DNA from: Rhodanobacteraceae bacterium ZG21-1
GTDB lineage: Bacteria; Pseudomonadota; Gammaproteobacteria; Xanthomonadales; Rhodanobacteraceae
Length of the DNA stretch: 64,000 nucleotides
Direction: 5' to 3'
NCBI GenBank assembly: GCA_021390615.1
Contig: JAJEJU010000024.1
Location: 1,178,001-1,242,000, forward strand
Numbering within the stretch: position 1 is the stretch's first letter; every line of letters begins with the position of its first letter. Both the position numbers and the translations under genes were made by a program. Under the pieces are notes generated by a model. That model saw only the letters and a list, made by a program, of their open reading frames with translations. It did no database searches and was not told the DNA's origin. Positions 16,200 to 23,568 of the stretch are shown here, in pieces.

Positions 16200-16496
16200 G
16201 TGGCGAACGTTACGGCGGCGTCCAATAAAACGCAAGAGGAATTTGCATCAAGGGAGATCGGCTTCTGCGATGTGCCGGTCATCAGCGACAAAATCCTGGC
16301 GGTTCGTCCGGGCTTGCCGCTTAGCTACATCCAATCGCATGTCTCCTGCCTGCTGAACAGTCTCAGGCAGCAGGCGTTGACCGCATGCGATGGCGGCATG
16401 GATGCCGATGCAGTTTGGCTGCTTTGGGTCAATCTCGACATGGCGATGGCTCTCGTGGATTCCATGGAGCTTCCGTTGAGGAGGGTAGGGGAATGA
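16200..16496 (+). CDS. DUF3077-like small phage protein (98 aa)
   Basis: The pattern A-V-R-P-G-L-P-L-S-Y-I-Q...L-L-N-S-L...A-L-T-A-C and a second helical pair ending M-A-M-A-L-V-D-S-M resembles DUF3077 proteins, small helical proteins common in prophages and without known function. The GTG start is chosen because the repeated leader ends there; an upstream in-frame ATG at 16092 exists inside the RHH gene. It overlaps the next gene by four bases. Confidence 0.6.
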   Translation: MANVTAASNKTQEEFASREIGFCDVPVISDKILAVRPGLPLSYIQSHVSCLLNSLRQQALTACDGGMDADAVWLLWVNLDMAMALVDSMELPLRRVGE

Positions 16497-17119
16497 ACAC
16501 TCAGACCGTCAAGATCGCCGCCCCGAAGATTCTGACCAGCGAGTTCGCCATCGTCGGCACAGCTCCGCTGGTGATGAACAAATTCTCGTCCAAGGCGCGG
16601 CAGCAGATCATGGACACGCAGGCGGCAGGGCAGACTGCGCGCAGTAAGAAGCAGCGCACCGCCAAGGACTTCGATCAAGTCTGCGACGATGCGGTGCACT
16701 ACAGCACCGAGGGCTGGATAGGTATTCCCGCCTCGGCCTTCCGGGCGGCGCTCATCAGCGCGTGCCGCCTGGTGGGCTTCAAGATGACACTGGCGAAGCT
16801 GTCGGTGTTCATCAAGGCCGATGGCTATGACCGTGACGATGGAACGCCTCTCGTTCGGCTGCTGGCCGAAGACTACGAGCGCGTAGACCATCCGGTGCGG
16901 AACGCCACGGGCGTCGTGGACATCCGCAGCCGGCCCATGTGGCGAAGCTGGAAGGCCATCGTGACGATTTCCTGGGACGGGGATCAGTTCAACCTGCAGG
17001 ACGTGGCCAACCTTCTGATGCGCGTCGGCACGCAGGTGGGCTTGCTGGAAGGGCGCCCCGACTCGCGGGCCTCGGCGGGCATGGGGTGGGGCACGTTCGC
17101 CCTGGAGGCTGGCGCATGA
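16493..17119 (+). CDS. Conserved-looking phage protein of unknown function (208 aa)
   Basis: No assigned function. It begins with a beta segment (I-L-T-S-E-F-A-I-V-G-T-A-P-L-V-M-N-K-F), has a basic linker (S-K-K-Q-R), then W-I-G-I-P-A-S-A-F-R-A-A-L-I-S-A-C, a D-G-Y-D-R-D-D-G segment and a Gly-rich end (V-G-L-L-E-G-R-P-D-S, G-M-G-W-G-T-F). The alternation of strands with one helix and the Gly-rich C-terminal loop recalls RAMP/ferredoxin-like nucleic-acid-binding folds, but that is a guess. ATGA overlaps join it to both neighbours. The pentamer-phased array lies at the end of this operon. Confidence 0.65.
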   Translation: MNTQTVKIAAPKILTSEFAIVGTAPLVMNKFSSKARQQIMDTQAAGQTARSKKQRTAKDFDQVCDDAVHYSTEGWIGIPASAFRAALISACRLVGFKMTLAKLSVFIKADGYDRDDGTPLVRLLAEDYERVDHPVRNATGVVDIRSRPMWRSWKAIVTISWDGDQFNLQDVANLLMRVGTQVGLLEGRPDSRASAGMGWGTFALEAGA

Positions 17120-17580
17120 AAACGCAACAGGAACGCATCCAGAAAGAGCTGAAATCCCTGACCCGGGATGGTTTGATCCTGCCGCACGACGTGGTGGAGG
17201 CGGCGCGAAGCCCCAAATCGGCGATGCACGACATGTTCACCTGGGACGACAACGAGGCGGCGCATCAGTACCGCCTCTACCAGGCGCGCCAGATTCTTCG
17301 GACCTACGTGGTCATCGAGGATGCGGCGCCCAAGCAGGTGATCCGCGCCTTCGTGAGCCTGAAGCCGGATCGCCAGCGCGAAGGCGGCGGATACCGCCAT
17401 ATCGCTGATGTGCTCTCGGACGAGCAGCTCTATCAGCAAATGCTCAAGGACTCGCTGGTGGAGCTACGATCGCTCCAGACAAAGTACCAGCGGATTCGGG
17501 AACTCAAGCCCATCTTCGAGGCGACCGACTTGATCGAGCGTCAGATGGCACAGACCGGCGAAGGCACGCTGGCTGCATAG
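17116..17580 (+). CDS. Phage protein of unknown function (154 aa), partner of the 208-aa gene
   Basis: Mainly helical, rich in Gln, Arg and Glu. A central Y-R-L-Y-Q-A-R-Q-I-L-R-T-Y-V segment and a C-terminal coiled-coil-like stretch (residues ~105-150) suggest an oligomer. Not recognised. It starts inside the stop codon of the 208-aa gene, so both proteins are probably made together, and its stop codon is followed within 25 nt by the pentamer array. Confidence 0.62.
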   Translation: MKTQQERIQKELKSLTRDGLILPHDVVEAARSPKSAMHDMFTWDDNEAAHQYRLYQARQILRTYVVIEDAAPKQVIRAFVSLKPDRQREGGGYRHIADVLSDEQLYQQMLKDSLVELRSLQTKYQRIRELKPIFEATDLIERQMAQTGEGTLAA

Positions 17581-17603
17581 TGACAGGGCTGTTAGGTGCG
17601 GCA

Positions 17604-17766
17604 GGTGAGGCACGGATGGGCTAGGTACGCCACGGTTTGGCATGATTGGGTGCGCTATGGACTGGCAGGTATGGTTTGGCTGGGCATGCTACGCAGTGTC
17701 GTGGAAAGCCAAGGCAGGTTAGGTAAGGCGTGATTGGGCATGTTCGGGCCTGGTGGGCTAAGGCAA
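17604..17766. repeat. Pentanucleotide-phased G-rich array, three blocks
   Basis: The sequence divides into 31 pentamers that all begin with G (21 begin GG; consensus GGYNN): 12 at 17604-17663, 9 at 17668-17712, 10 at 17717-17766. Blocks are separated by the tetramer GGCA at 17664-17667 and 17713-17716; another GGCA precedes the first block. Each new block starts with GGT. The period of 5 rules out coding. It sits between the stop of the 154-aa gene and an intrinsic terminator, so it would be the 3' part of that mRNA. Confidence 0.85.
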
Positions 17767-17780
17767 CATCAAGCAACACA

Positions 17781-17804
17781 AGCCCCGCACCCGCGGGGCT
17801 TTTT
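17781..17804 (+). terminator. Intrinsic terminator after the pentamer array
   Basis: AGCCCCGC / GCGGGGCT with a 4-nt loop, continuing into TTTT. It ends the plus-strand cargo operon and abuts the end of higA on the other strand. Confidence 0.8.
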
Positions 17805-18103
17805 CACGCCGCGTGCTTCGACCAAGGCTCGATGTTGTCCAGCGCCTCGGCAATGGCATCCTTGGTCATCGCGAGGTCGTAGCTGTCCTGAAGGCTGGTC
17901 CAGAATCCCTCGGACGTGCCGAAGAACTTGGACAAGCGCAGGCCGGTGTCGGCAGTGATCGAGCGATTGCCGGCGACGATCTCGCCGATGCGGGTTGCCG
18001 GGATGCCGATGGACTTGGCCAGTCGGTAGTTGGTGATTTCCATCGGGTCGAGGAACTCCTCCTTGAGGATCTCGCCTGGGTGGGGGTAGGGAACGGTACG
18101 CAT
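17804..18103 (-). CDS. higA: HigA-family antitoxin
   Basis: 99 residues. The opening P-H-P-G-E-I-L-K-E-E-F-L, the XRE helix-turn-helix (N-Y-R-L-A-K-S-I-G-I-P...I-G-E-I-V-A-G-N-R-S-I-T) and T-G-L-R-L-S-K-F-F-G-T-S are diagnostic of HigA antitoxins. It would neutralise HigB and repress the pair through the inverted repeats upstream of higB. It is the second gene of the operon, 39 nt after higB, the usual reversed order for this family. Confidence 0.92.
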   Translation of the reverse strand: MRTVPYPHPGEILKEEFLDPMEITNYRLAKSIGIPATRIGEIVAGNRSITADTGLRLSKFFGTSEGFWTSLQDSYDLAMTKDAIAEALDNIEPWSKHAA

Positions 18104-18142
18104 GTGAACCTCGCGGTCTCTTTGGCTTTCGCGGGCGGTGGA

Positions 18143-18421
18143 TCAGTGGTAATCGACGATTTCCACAGCATAGGCATCCCCATCCAGCCAGCGAAAGCAG
18201 ACCCGGAACTGATCGTTGATCCGGATGCTGTGCTGGCCGGCGCGGTTGCCTTTCAGGGCTTCCAGGCGGTTGGCTGGCGGGATGCGCAGATCGTCCAGGC
18301 GGACGGCGCTGTGGAGCATCGCCAGCTTGCGCATGGCGACCGATTCGATGTTGACCCAGCGGCGAACACGATGGCCATGGAATAGGGCTTGGGTGTCCTC
18401 GTCGCTGAAGGTCTTGATCAT
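18143..18421 (-). CDS. higB: HigB-family toxin (ribosome-dependent mRNA endonuclease)
   Basis: 92 residues with the RelE-fold pattern of HigB: F-S-D-E-D-T-Q-A-L-F at the start, A-M-R-K-L-A-M-L-H, D-D-L-R-I-P-P-A-N-R-L-E-A-L-K-G-N-R-x-G-Q-H-S-I-R-I-N-D-Q-F-R. The late Arg/Tyr/His cluster (F-R-V-C-F-R-W, V-D-Y-H) probably makes the active site. In prophages such pairs often give stability or superinfection defence. The ATG lies where transcription is predicted to start, so the mRNA may lack a leader. Confidence 0.92.
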   Translation of the reverse strand: MIKTFSDEDTQALFHGHRVRRWVNIESVAMRKLAMLHSAVRLDDLRIPPANRLEALKGNRAGQHSIRINDQFRVCFRWLDGDAYAVEIVDYH

Positions 18422-18427
18422 GGAGCG

Positions 18428-18462
18428 ATAGTAACGTTATGCGTTACTAACGTCAATCGTTA
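18428..18462 (-). promoter_or_regulatory. higBA promoter with two inverted-repeat operators
   Basis: On the minus strand: TTGACG, 17 nt, TACTAT. A perfect inverted repeat TAGTAACG-N5-CGTTACTA (18429-18449) covers the -10 box and spacer, and TAACG-N5-CGTTA (18448-18462) covers the -35 box. Both would suit HigA dimers and give autoregulation. Confidence 0.78.
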
Positions 18463-18472
18463 TTATTCCTTG

Positions 18473-18494
18473 GCCCGCCTCGCGCGGGCTTTTT
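18473..18494 (+). terminator. Intrinsic terminator just before the gp25-like gene
   Basis: GCCCGC / GCGGGC stem with a 5-nt loop and five T. It ends 14 nt before the gp25-like ATG, the third case in this prophage of a terminator directly before a late gene. Confidence 0.72.
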
Positions 18495-18507
18495 GTTGGG
18501 AGCGCCC

Positions 18508-18861
18508 ATGCGCTATCGAAAGCTCGACGCCAACGGGGATTACTCGTTCGGCCATCAGCAAGCCGATTTCTACGTCAACACGCCGGAGGCCGTGGCCCAG
18601 GCCTGCGAGACGCGCCTGCGGCTCTACGCCGGCGAGTGGTTCCTCGACACCACGGCGGGCATGCCCTGGCGCACGCAGGTGCTCGGCAAATACACCAAGA
18701 ACGTCTACGACGCGGTGATCAAGAGCTACATCGCCAGCACGCCCGGCGTGAACTCGGTGAACAACTACAGCAGCAGCCTCGTCACCGGCACGCGGCAGCT
18801 GTCCATCAGCGCCACCCTCGATACTGCCTACGGTCAGATACCGCTCTCCACCACGCTATGA
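18508..18861 (+). CDS. Baseplate wedge protein, gp25-like
   Basis: 117 residues. E-A-V-A-Q-A-C-E-T-R-L-R-L-Y-A-G-E-W-F-L-D-T and G-M-P-W are typical of small wedge proteins encoded just before baseplate J genes in this phage type. The ATG at 18508 follows GGGAG and is preferred over a TTG at 18493. It resumes the tail operon after the cargo region and overlaps the gpJ-like gene by four bases. Confidence 0.72.
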   Translation: MRYRKLDANGDYSFGHQQADFYVNTPEAVAQACETRLRLYAGEWFLDTTAGMPWRTQVLGKYTKNVYDAVIKSYIASTPGVNSVNNYSSSLVTGTRQLSISATLDTAYGQIPLSTTL

Positions 18862-20039
18862 CCATTACCTCCGTCGCACCCACCATCGATGCCAATGGCA
18901 TCACCGCGCCGTCGTACACGGACATCCTCGGCTACATCCAGGCGCTCTATCAGGGCATCTACGGCGCGGATATCTACATCGACCCGGACTCGCAGGACGG
19001 GCAGTTCCTGGCCGCGCTGGCGCAGATGTTCGCCGACCAGAACGCGGTCGCCCTCCTGATCTACAACGCCTTCAGCCCAGCAACGGCCATCGGCAACGCG
19101 CTCTCGAGCAACGTGAAGATCAACGGCCTGGTGCGCGAGCAGGCGACCTACTCGACCATTCCGGTCACCGTTGGCGGGCAGGTCAATCGCACGATCACGA
19201 ACGGCGCCTTCACCGACCCCTCGGGCAATCGGTGGGATCTTCCCGCATCCGTGACGATTCCCGCGGCCGGCGTGGTCACGGTCACCGCGACATGCGAGAC
19301 ACTGGGCGCGATCTCCCTGCCGAACGGCTCGGCGCTGACGATCGCCACGCCCACGCTGGGCTGGCAGACGGTCACCACGGCGGCTGACGCCACGCCAGGC
19401 GCCCCTGTCGAAAGCGACGCGGCGCTCCGCTACCGGCAGTCGATCTCAACCTCGAACCCCTCCCTGACCGTGCTGGACGGCATCATGGGCGTCGTGGCGG
19501 CGGTGCCCGGCGTCCTGCGCTACGTGCCTTACGAGAACGACACCAATGCCACGGACGCCAACGGCATCCCGGCGGGCAACATCGCCATCGTGGTGCAGGG
19601 CGGCGATCCGGTGGCCATCGCCAATGCCATCGCCGGGAAGGCCTCGCCGGGGATGCGCACCTACGGCACGACCACAGAGACGGTGATCGACACGTACGGC
19701 AACCACAAGACCATCAACTTCTTCTTCGCGACGAACGTGGCGATCACCTGCGTCGTGTCGCTGACGCCGCTGAAAGGCTATAGCTCGACCGTCGGCCAGG
19801 CCGTGCAGCAGGCCATCTCGGATTACGTGAACGCGGTGGCGCTCGGCGGCGGCAACAGCCAATCGGTGGAGTGGGACGGCGCTATCGCTGCGGCGAAGAG
19901 CGTCGTGGGCAGCAATACCTTCAAGATCGCGAGCCTGACGCTCGCCGGCCCGAGTGGCAACGGTAATCCCGACGTGGCGCTGACCTTCAACGACGCAGCC
20001 ACCTGCACGCCTTCGGCCGTGACTCTGACGCTGCTCTGA
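18858..20039 (+). CDS. Baseplate J-like protein
   Basis: 393 residues. An N-terminal segment Y-I-D-P-D-S-Q-D-G-Q-F-L-A-A-L-A, a central beta-rich insert with G-T-x-x-x-P-N-G-S-type turns, D-A-A-L-R-Y-R-Q-S-I near residue 190 and V-P-G-V-L-R-Y-V-P-Y-E-N match gpJ-like proteins that form the outer wedge. A long smaller-frame extension upstream is ignored because it lies inside the preceding gene. Confidence 0.87.
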   Translation: MTITSVAPTIDANGITAPSYTDILGYIQALYQGIYGADIYIDPDSQDGQFLAALAQMFADQNAVALLIYNAFSPATAIGNALSSNVKINGLVREQATYSTIPVTVGGQVNRTITNGAFTDPSGNRWDLPASVTIPAAGVVTVTATCETLGAISLPNGSALTIATPTLGWQTVTTAADATPGAPVESDAALRYRQSISTSNPSLTVLDGIMGVVAAVPGVLRYVPYENDTNATDANGIPAGNIAIVVQGGDPVAIANAIAGKASPGMRTYGTTTETVIDTYGNHKTINFFFATNVAITCVVSLTPLKGYSSTVGQAVQQAISDYVNAVALGGGNSQSVEWDGAIAAAKSVVGSNTFKIASLTLAGPSGNGNPDVALTFNDAATCTPSAVTLTLL

Positions 20040-20046
20040 GGACGCC

Positions 20047-20625
20047 ATGCCTGCGATTACCGATTACACCGGGCTGATCACGTCCGAGCATGCGAGCGCG
20101 CCGAAGTACATCGCGATGATCGCCGCCCTTGCGGGCGCGGCGGTGTCGCAGCAACAGCTGGTCGCCTCGATGCCTGCCGCGTTCGATGTGGATCAGGCCA
20201 TCGGACCCCAGCTCGATGCCGTAGGCCTTTGGGTGGGGATCGGGCGCAACATCAACGTGCCGATCAACAACGTCTACTTCGCCTGGGACACGGCCGGTGT
20301 CGGGTGGGATCAGGGCGTCTGGAAAGGCCCCGGTGATCCGACGACCGGCGTCACGACGCTCGACGATGGCACGTACCGCCAGATCATCCGCGCCAAGATC
20401 GGAGCCAACCACTGGGATGGCACGCTGGGCACAATCGTGCCGCTGATCAACAACATCTTCGGCAGCTCCGGTACCTACGTCCAGCTCACGGACAACAGCG
20501 ACGGCACAGCCATCGTCAACATCTTCGGTCCCGCGCCGTCGGCACTCTTCATGGCGCTACTGACCGGCGGCTACATCCCGCTCAAGCCGGCCGGCGTCAA
20601 GTTCACCTACACGCTCGCCTCGTAA
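20047..20625 (+). CDS. DUF2612 family phage tail protein
   Basis: 192 residues. G-L-I-T-S-E-H-A-x-x-P-K-Y at the start, F-D-V-D-Q-A-I-G-P-Q-L-D-A-V-G-L-W-V-G-I-G-R and Y-R-Q-I-I-R-A-K-I-G-A-N-H-W-D-G-T are the standard DUF2612 marks. These proteins occupy the place of gpI/tail protein between baseplate J and the fibre, and probably anchor the fibre. Confidence 0.83.
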   Translation: MPAITDYTGLITSEHASAPKYIAMIAALAGAAVSQQQLVASMPAAFDVDQAIGPQLDAVGLWVGIGRNINVPINNVYFAWDTAGVGWDQGVWKGPGDPTTGVTTLDDGTYRQIIRAKIGANHWDGTLGTIVPLINNIFGSSGTYVQLTDNSDGTAIVNIFGPAPSALFMALLTGGYIPLKPAGVKFTYTLAS

Positions 20626-20647
20626 ACGCGACCACGACGGATACTCC

Positions 20648-22324
20648 ATGTCCATTCAAAATGACTTCCTGACGTTTGCTGCGGCAGCTGGAGCGAACGT
20701 GCTCACGCAGGCCGAATATGCGGCGGCGTCAGCCACGGCGACGGGTTACCAGACCGGCACCGCCTCCTCGGCAGCAGTGAACAAGTCCATGCGGCAGTCG
20801 AGCATCATGGCGTCGATGATCGCCAACTTCATCGTGGCCGAGACGGGACAAACCGTCATCGACGATGGCACCACGGCCACGATCCAGCAGAACTTCGTCA
20901 ATGCAATCCTGGCCGTCGCTCAGACGATGACCATCACCATCCCCCAGGTGCAGGGACTTCAGATCGCGTTAAACGGCAAGCTATCCACGACGGGAAATGC
21001 AGCCTCGGCATCGAAGCTCGCGGCTCCGGTCACCATTTCGCTTGGCGGCGTGGTGACGGGTGCCGTCAACTTTGACGGCAGTCAGAACGTCACCATCACG
21101 ACCTCGACGGCGTTGCTTGCCGCGCTGACCGGCGCGGCATTCACGGGCGGCATCTCGGCGCCCACGGTCACCTCGAATGGCAACTTCGTCCTTTCATCGC
21201 CCACGGCCGGCCTGGTCACCGGCACGACGCAGGGCATGCAGATCCTGTGGAATACGCTCGCCTCCGGCAGCGGTCGCCTGGAATACGTCAACAATCACGG
21301 CAGTAACACCGGCGGCCACTTCTGGTTCGAGCGCCAGACGACCTCGAACACGGCCGTTCAAACGATGTCGCTCGATGCCTCGGGAAACCTCAACGTCGTT
21401 TCGAGCATCACGACGGCCGGCAATGTCACATCGGGGCAGAGCTTCGTCTCCTCGACCACGAATGCCGTCCTGGCTTCCGGCAGCACTGGCGGTGGCGTCT
21501 TCCTGCGTCCACAGGGCGTGACTTCGTCTGTCGGCCAGGTATGGATCGATTCGGTCGGCAACATGCATTGCGGAGCTACGGTCTACGCTGGCGCGAACTT
21601 CACGTCGACGACCACGGGCGTTTATCTGTCGTCGTCGGCGAGCGGCGGCTTTATTGCCCTCAACCCGAACGGCCCGAGCAGCGCGACGGGCCAGCTGCTC
21701 GTCCTGAGCAATGGCAATGTCACCGCGACGGGCACGATCTCTGCCCCGGGTATTTCCGTCTCCGGGAATACCGTGTCGAACACTCTCAACACCAACTCGA
21801 TCAGCACGGTGGGCATTGCCGTAACGGGTATCGTGACGCCCACTGCGCAAGGCCTCTATCTGCAGTGGAATCAGAGTGGCGGGCAGGGCGAAGCCGACTT
21901 CGTGAACAACGAAGGTGGCGGGTCGGGCGGCTTCAACTTCTACAACACCAGCGGCGCGGGCGGCACGCTTACCAAGATCGTCACGATTTCCGGCACTGGC
22001 AAGATTGTCGCGAACGGTGGCTTCCAGAACTCTGATCGCCGGCTGAAGAAGAACATCGCGCGCCGAGACGTTCAGCGCGGCCTTGCGCTGCAGCTGGCGA
22101 ATCACTTTTCGGAGTGGGACATGCGCCTGGGTGGTGGCCACGACCAGGGCCTGATCGCCCAGGACGTGAACCGCATCGCAAGCCAATACGTCCTCCATCC
22201 CGCCAAGAAGGGCGACTACCTCGCGATCGACAAGGCCGGCCTGGCGCTCGAAGCCAGCATGGACAACGCCCTGCACCTGAAAGAACTCGACACCCGCATC
22301 CAAGCCTTGGAGAAAGCCGCATGA
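20648..22324 (+). CDS. Tail fibre protein with C-terminal S74 intramolecular chaperone
   Basis: 558 residues. The N-terminal ~110 residues likely attach to the baseplate; residues ~110-455 are Gly/Ser/Thr-rich beta repeats expected in a trimeric shaft. The last ~100 residues form a peptidase S74 chaperone: S-D-R-R-L-K-K-N-I with the self-cleaving Ser (residue ~462), G-L-I-A-Q-D-V-N-R and a C-terminal coiled coil. The chaperone is released after trimer folding. This is the host-range determinant. Confidence 0.87.
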   Translation: MSIQNDFLTFAAAAGANVLTQAEYAAASATATGYQTGTASSAAVNKSMRQSSIMASMIANFIVAETGQTVIDDGTTATIQQNFVNAILAVAQTMTITIPQVQGLQIALNGKLSTTGNAASASKLAAPVTISLGGVVTGAVNFDGSQNVTITTSTALLAALTGAAFTGGISAPTVTSNGNFVLSSPTAGLVTGTTQGMQILWNTLASGSGRLEYVNNHGSNTGGHFWFERQTTSNTAVQTMSLDASGNLNVVSSITTAGNVTSGQSFVSSTTNAVLASGSTGGGVFLRPQGVTSSVGQVWIDSVGNMHCGATVYAGANFTSTTTGVYLSSSASGGFIALNPNGPSSATGQLLVLSNGNVTATGTISAPGISVSGNTVSNTLNTNSISTVGIAVTGIVTPTAQGLYLQWNQSGGQGEADFVNNEGGGSGGFNFYNTSGAGGTLTKIVTISGTGKIVANGGFQNSDRRLKKNIARRDVQRGLALQLANHFSEWDMRLGGGHDQGLIAQDVNRIASQYVLHPAKKGDYLAIDKAGLALEASMDNALHLKELDTRIQALEKAA

Positions 22325-22821
22325 CCAGCCCCCGCGTTCAGACCATCAGCACCGGCGTCACGAAGCAGATGCTTCCGGCCCAGCTGCACGTCTTCATCGA
22401 TCCGACCTCCGGCAGCATACAGATCAACTTCCAGGGCCAGCCGTACCTCTATGTGCAAGGCGCCCTCAACGGTGTGGCCGGCGGCCTGGAAATGGTCAGC
22501 CGGAACGTCACCGACGTGGCCACTCAGTGCCCCGGGACCGGCGCTGACCCGACCACCGGGGCTGACCTGACCAAGATCTCGATCGGCGGCGCCATTGCCG
22601 TGCTTGTGAACGGCGCCTTCGGTGCGATCTGGGACGAGCAGGTCGCCGCCGAGGAAGCCGCTGCCGCCGCGGCCGCCGAAGCTCAGGCCGCCGCCGACGA
22701 GGTGGCCGCGAGCGAGACGCAGGTGGCGCAGAAGGCGATCGCTGACGAAGCGGCGGCGCAGGCTGCCGCCGCGGCGAGCGCGCAGACGGAGCAGGCCGAG
22801 CCTGCCGCAGCCAAGGCCTGA
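22321..22821 (+). CDS. Tail-associated protein with Ala/Glu-rich coiled-coil tail
   Basis: 166 residues, overlapping the fibre stop by ATGA. The first ~100 residues are a mixed domain (L-H-V-F-I-D-P-T-S-G-S-I-Q-I-N). From about 100 on it is mostly Ala, Glu and Gln, a long predicted helix. No family known to me; the position suggests a fibre accessory or assembly protein. Confidence 0.58.
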   Translation: MTSPRVQTISTGVTKQMLPAQLHVFIDPTSGSIQINFQGQPYLYVQGALNGVAGGLEMVSRNVTDVATQCPGTGADPTTGADLTKISIGGAIAVLVNGAFGAIWDEQVAAEEAAAAAAAEAQAAADEVAASETQVAQKAIADEAAAQAAAAASAQTEQAEPAAAKA

Positions 22822-22825
22822 GACG

Positions 22826-23434
22826 ATGGACGACGGCTTCTACAACTCGGCCGGCGTCGACAGCAGCCAGCTGTACGACCCGGACGTGATGGGCGACGGC
22901 TACATTGCCACGTTCCTGACGCGCTCGGATGGCACGCCGCTCAGGTATGCCCTTTCGAAATACGGTACGCCCGGCCCCATTCTCGGCTTCTCCGATTCGA
23001 GCGGCAATGACGTCGGCCCAGAGTGGGCAGCGAAGGGCACCGCGAAATACCTGCTCGCGACGCCGACGTTCAACAACGGCCTCGTCGACGTCACATTCCA
23101 CACGCCGGGCTCGGGCACAGCGAGCTTCACGATCAAAGCGGACGGCACTGCCGTGTCGTCGCCCGCTGGCGATGCCGGCGGCGTCTGGTACGGCAACGGC
23201 AACTCGTTTCCGGGCGTCGGCGCCGGCTATGAAATCCTCATTACGCCAAGCGGAGGCGGCGGCAATACGCTGACGAACCCCGCGGCGTCGTGGATCTCTC
23301 TCGGCTCTGACGTCACCGTGTCGTACTCCGGGCACTCGGTGGGCAGCGTCGCGCTGACGATTCAGATTCGGCCAGTTGGTGGATCACCGGCATCGACGGC
23401 GACTGTCACGCTTGCGCTCACGAGCGACGGATAG
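22826..23434 (+). CDS. Tail-associated hypothetical protein, beta-rich (202 aa)
   Basis: Gly/Ser/Thr-rich, with repeated short beta elements and a G-G-G-G-N-T-L-T segment. Such composition suits a surface-exposed virion protein, for instance a fibre tip or decoration. It is the last gene of the late operon: a strong terminator follows. Confidence 0.55.
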   Translation: MDDGFYNSAGVDSSQLYDPDVMGDGYIATFLTRSDGTPLRYALSKYGTPGPILGFSDSSGNDVGPEWAAKGTAKYLLATPTFNNGLVDVTFHTPGSGTASFTIKADGTAVSSPAGDAGGVWYGNGNSFPGVGAGYEILITPSGGGGNTLTNPAASWISLGSDVTVSYSGHSVGSVALTIQIRPVGGSPASTATVTLALTSDG

Positions 23435-23456
23435 CGGACCTCACAAAGCGCTTCCT

Positions 23457-23491
23457 GGCCCAGCCGATCACGGTCGGCTGGGCCTTTTTTT
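23457..23491 (+). terminator. Strong intrinsic terminator ending the late operon
   Basis: GGCCCAGCCGA / TCGGCTGGGCC (11 bp) with a 6-nt loop and seven T. It marks the end of phage structural transcription. Confidence 0.88.
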
Positions 23492-23510
23492 GTGCCTTGA
23501 GCGACTGGAA

Positions 23511-23541
23511 ATCTTGGTGCGATTTGAAATGCGACCAAGAT
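23511..23541. repeat. Palindromic element, ATTTSAAAT core (copy 1)
   Basis: ATCTTGGT and ACCAAGAT arms (8 bp, perfect) enclose GCG-ATTTGAAAT-GCG. It belongs to a family with conserved core and variable but self-complementary arms, repeated at 25.5-26.5 kb. Confidence 0.7.
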
Positions 23542-23568
23542 CGCAAGGGAGTAGCGAAACGCGACCCC

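Noticed and set aside
17604-17766. CRISPR array
   Set aside because: Units are five bases, there are no spacers of constant length and no cas genes.
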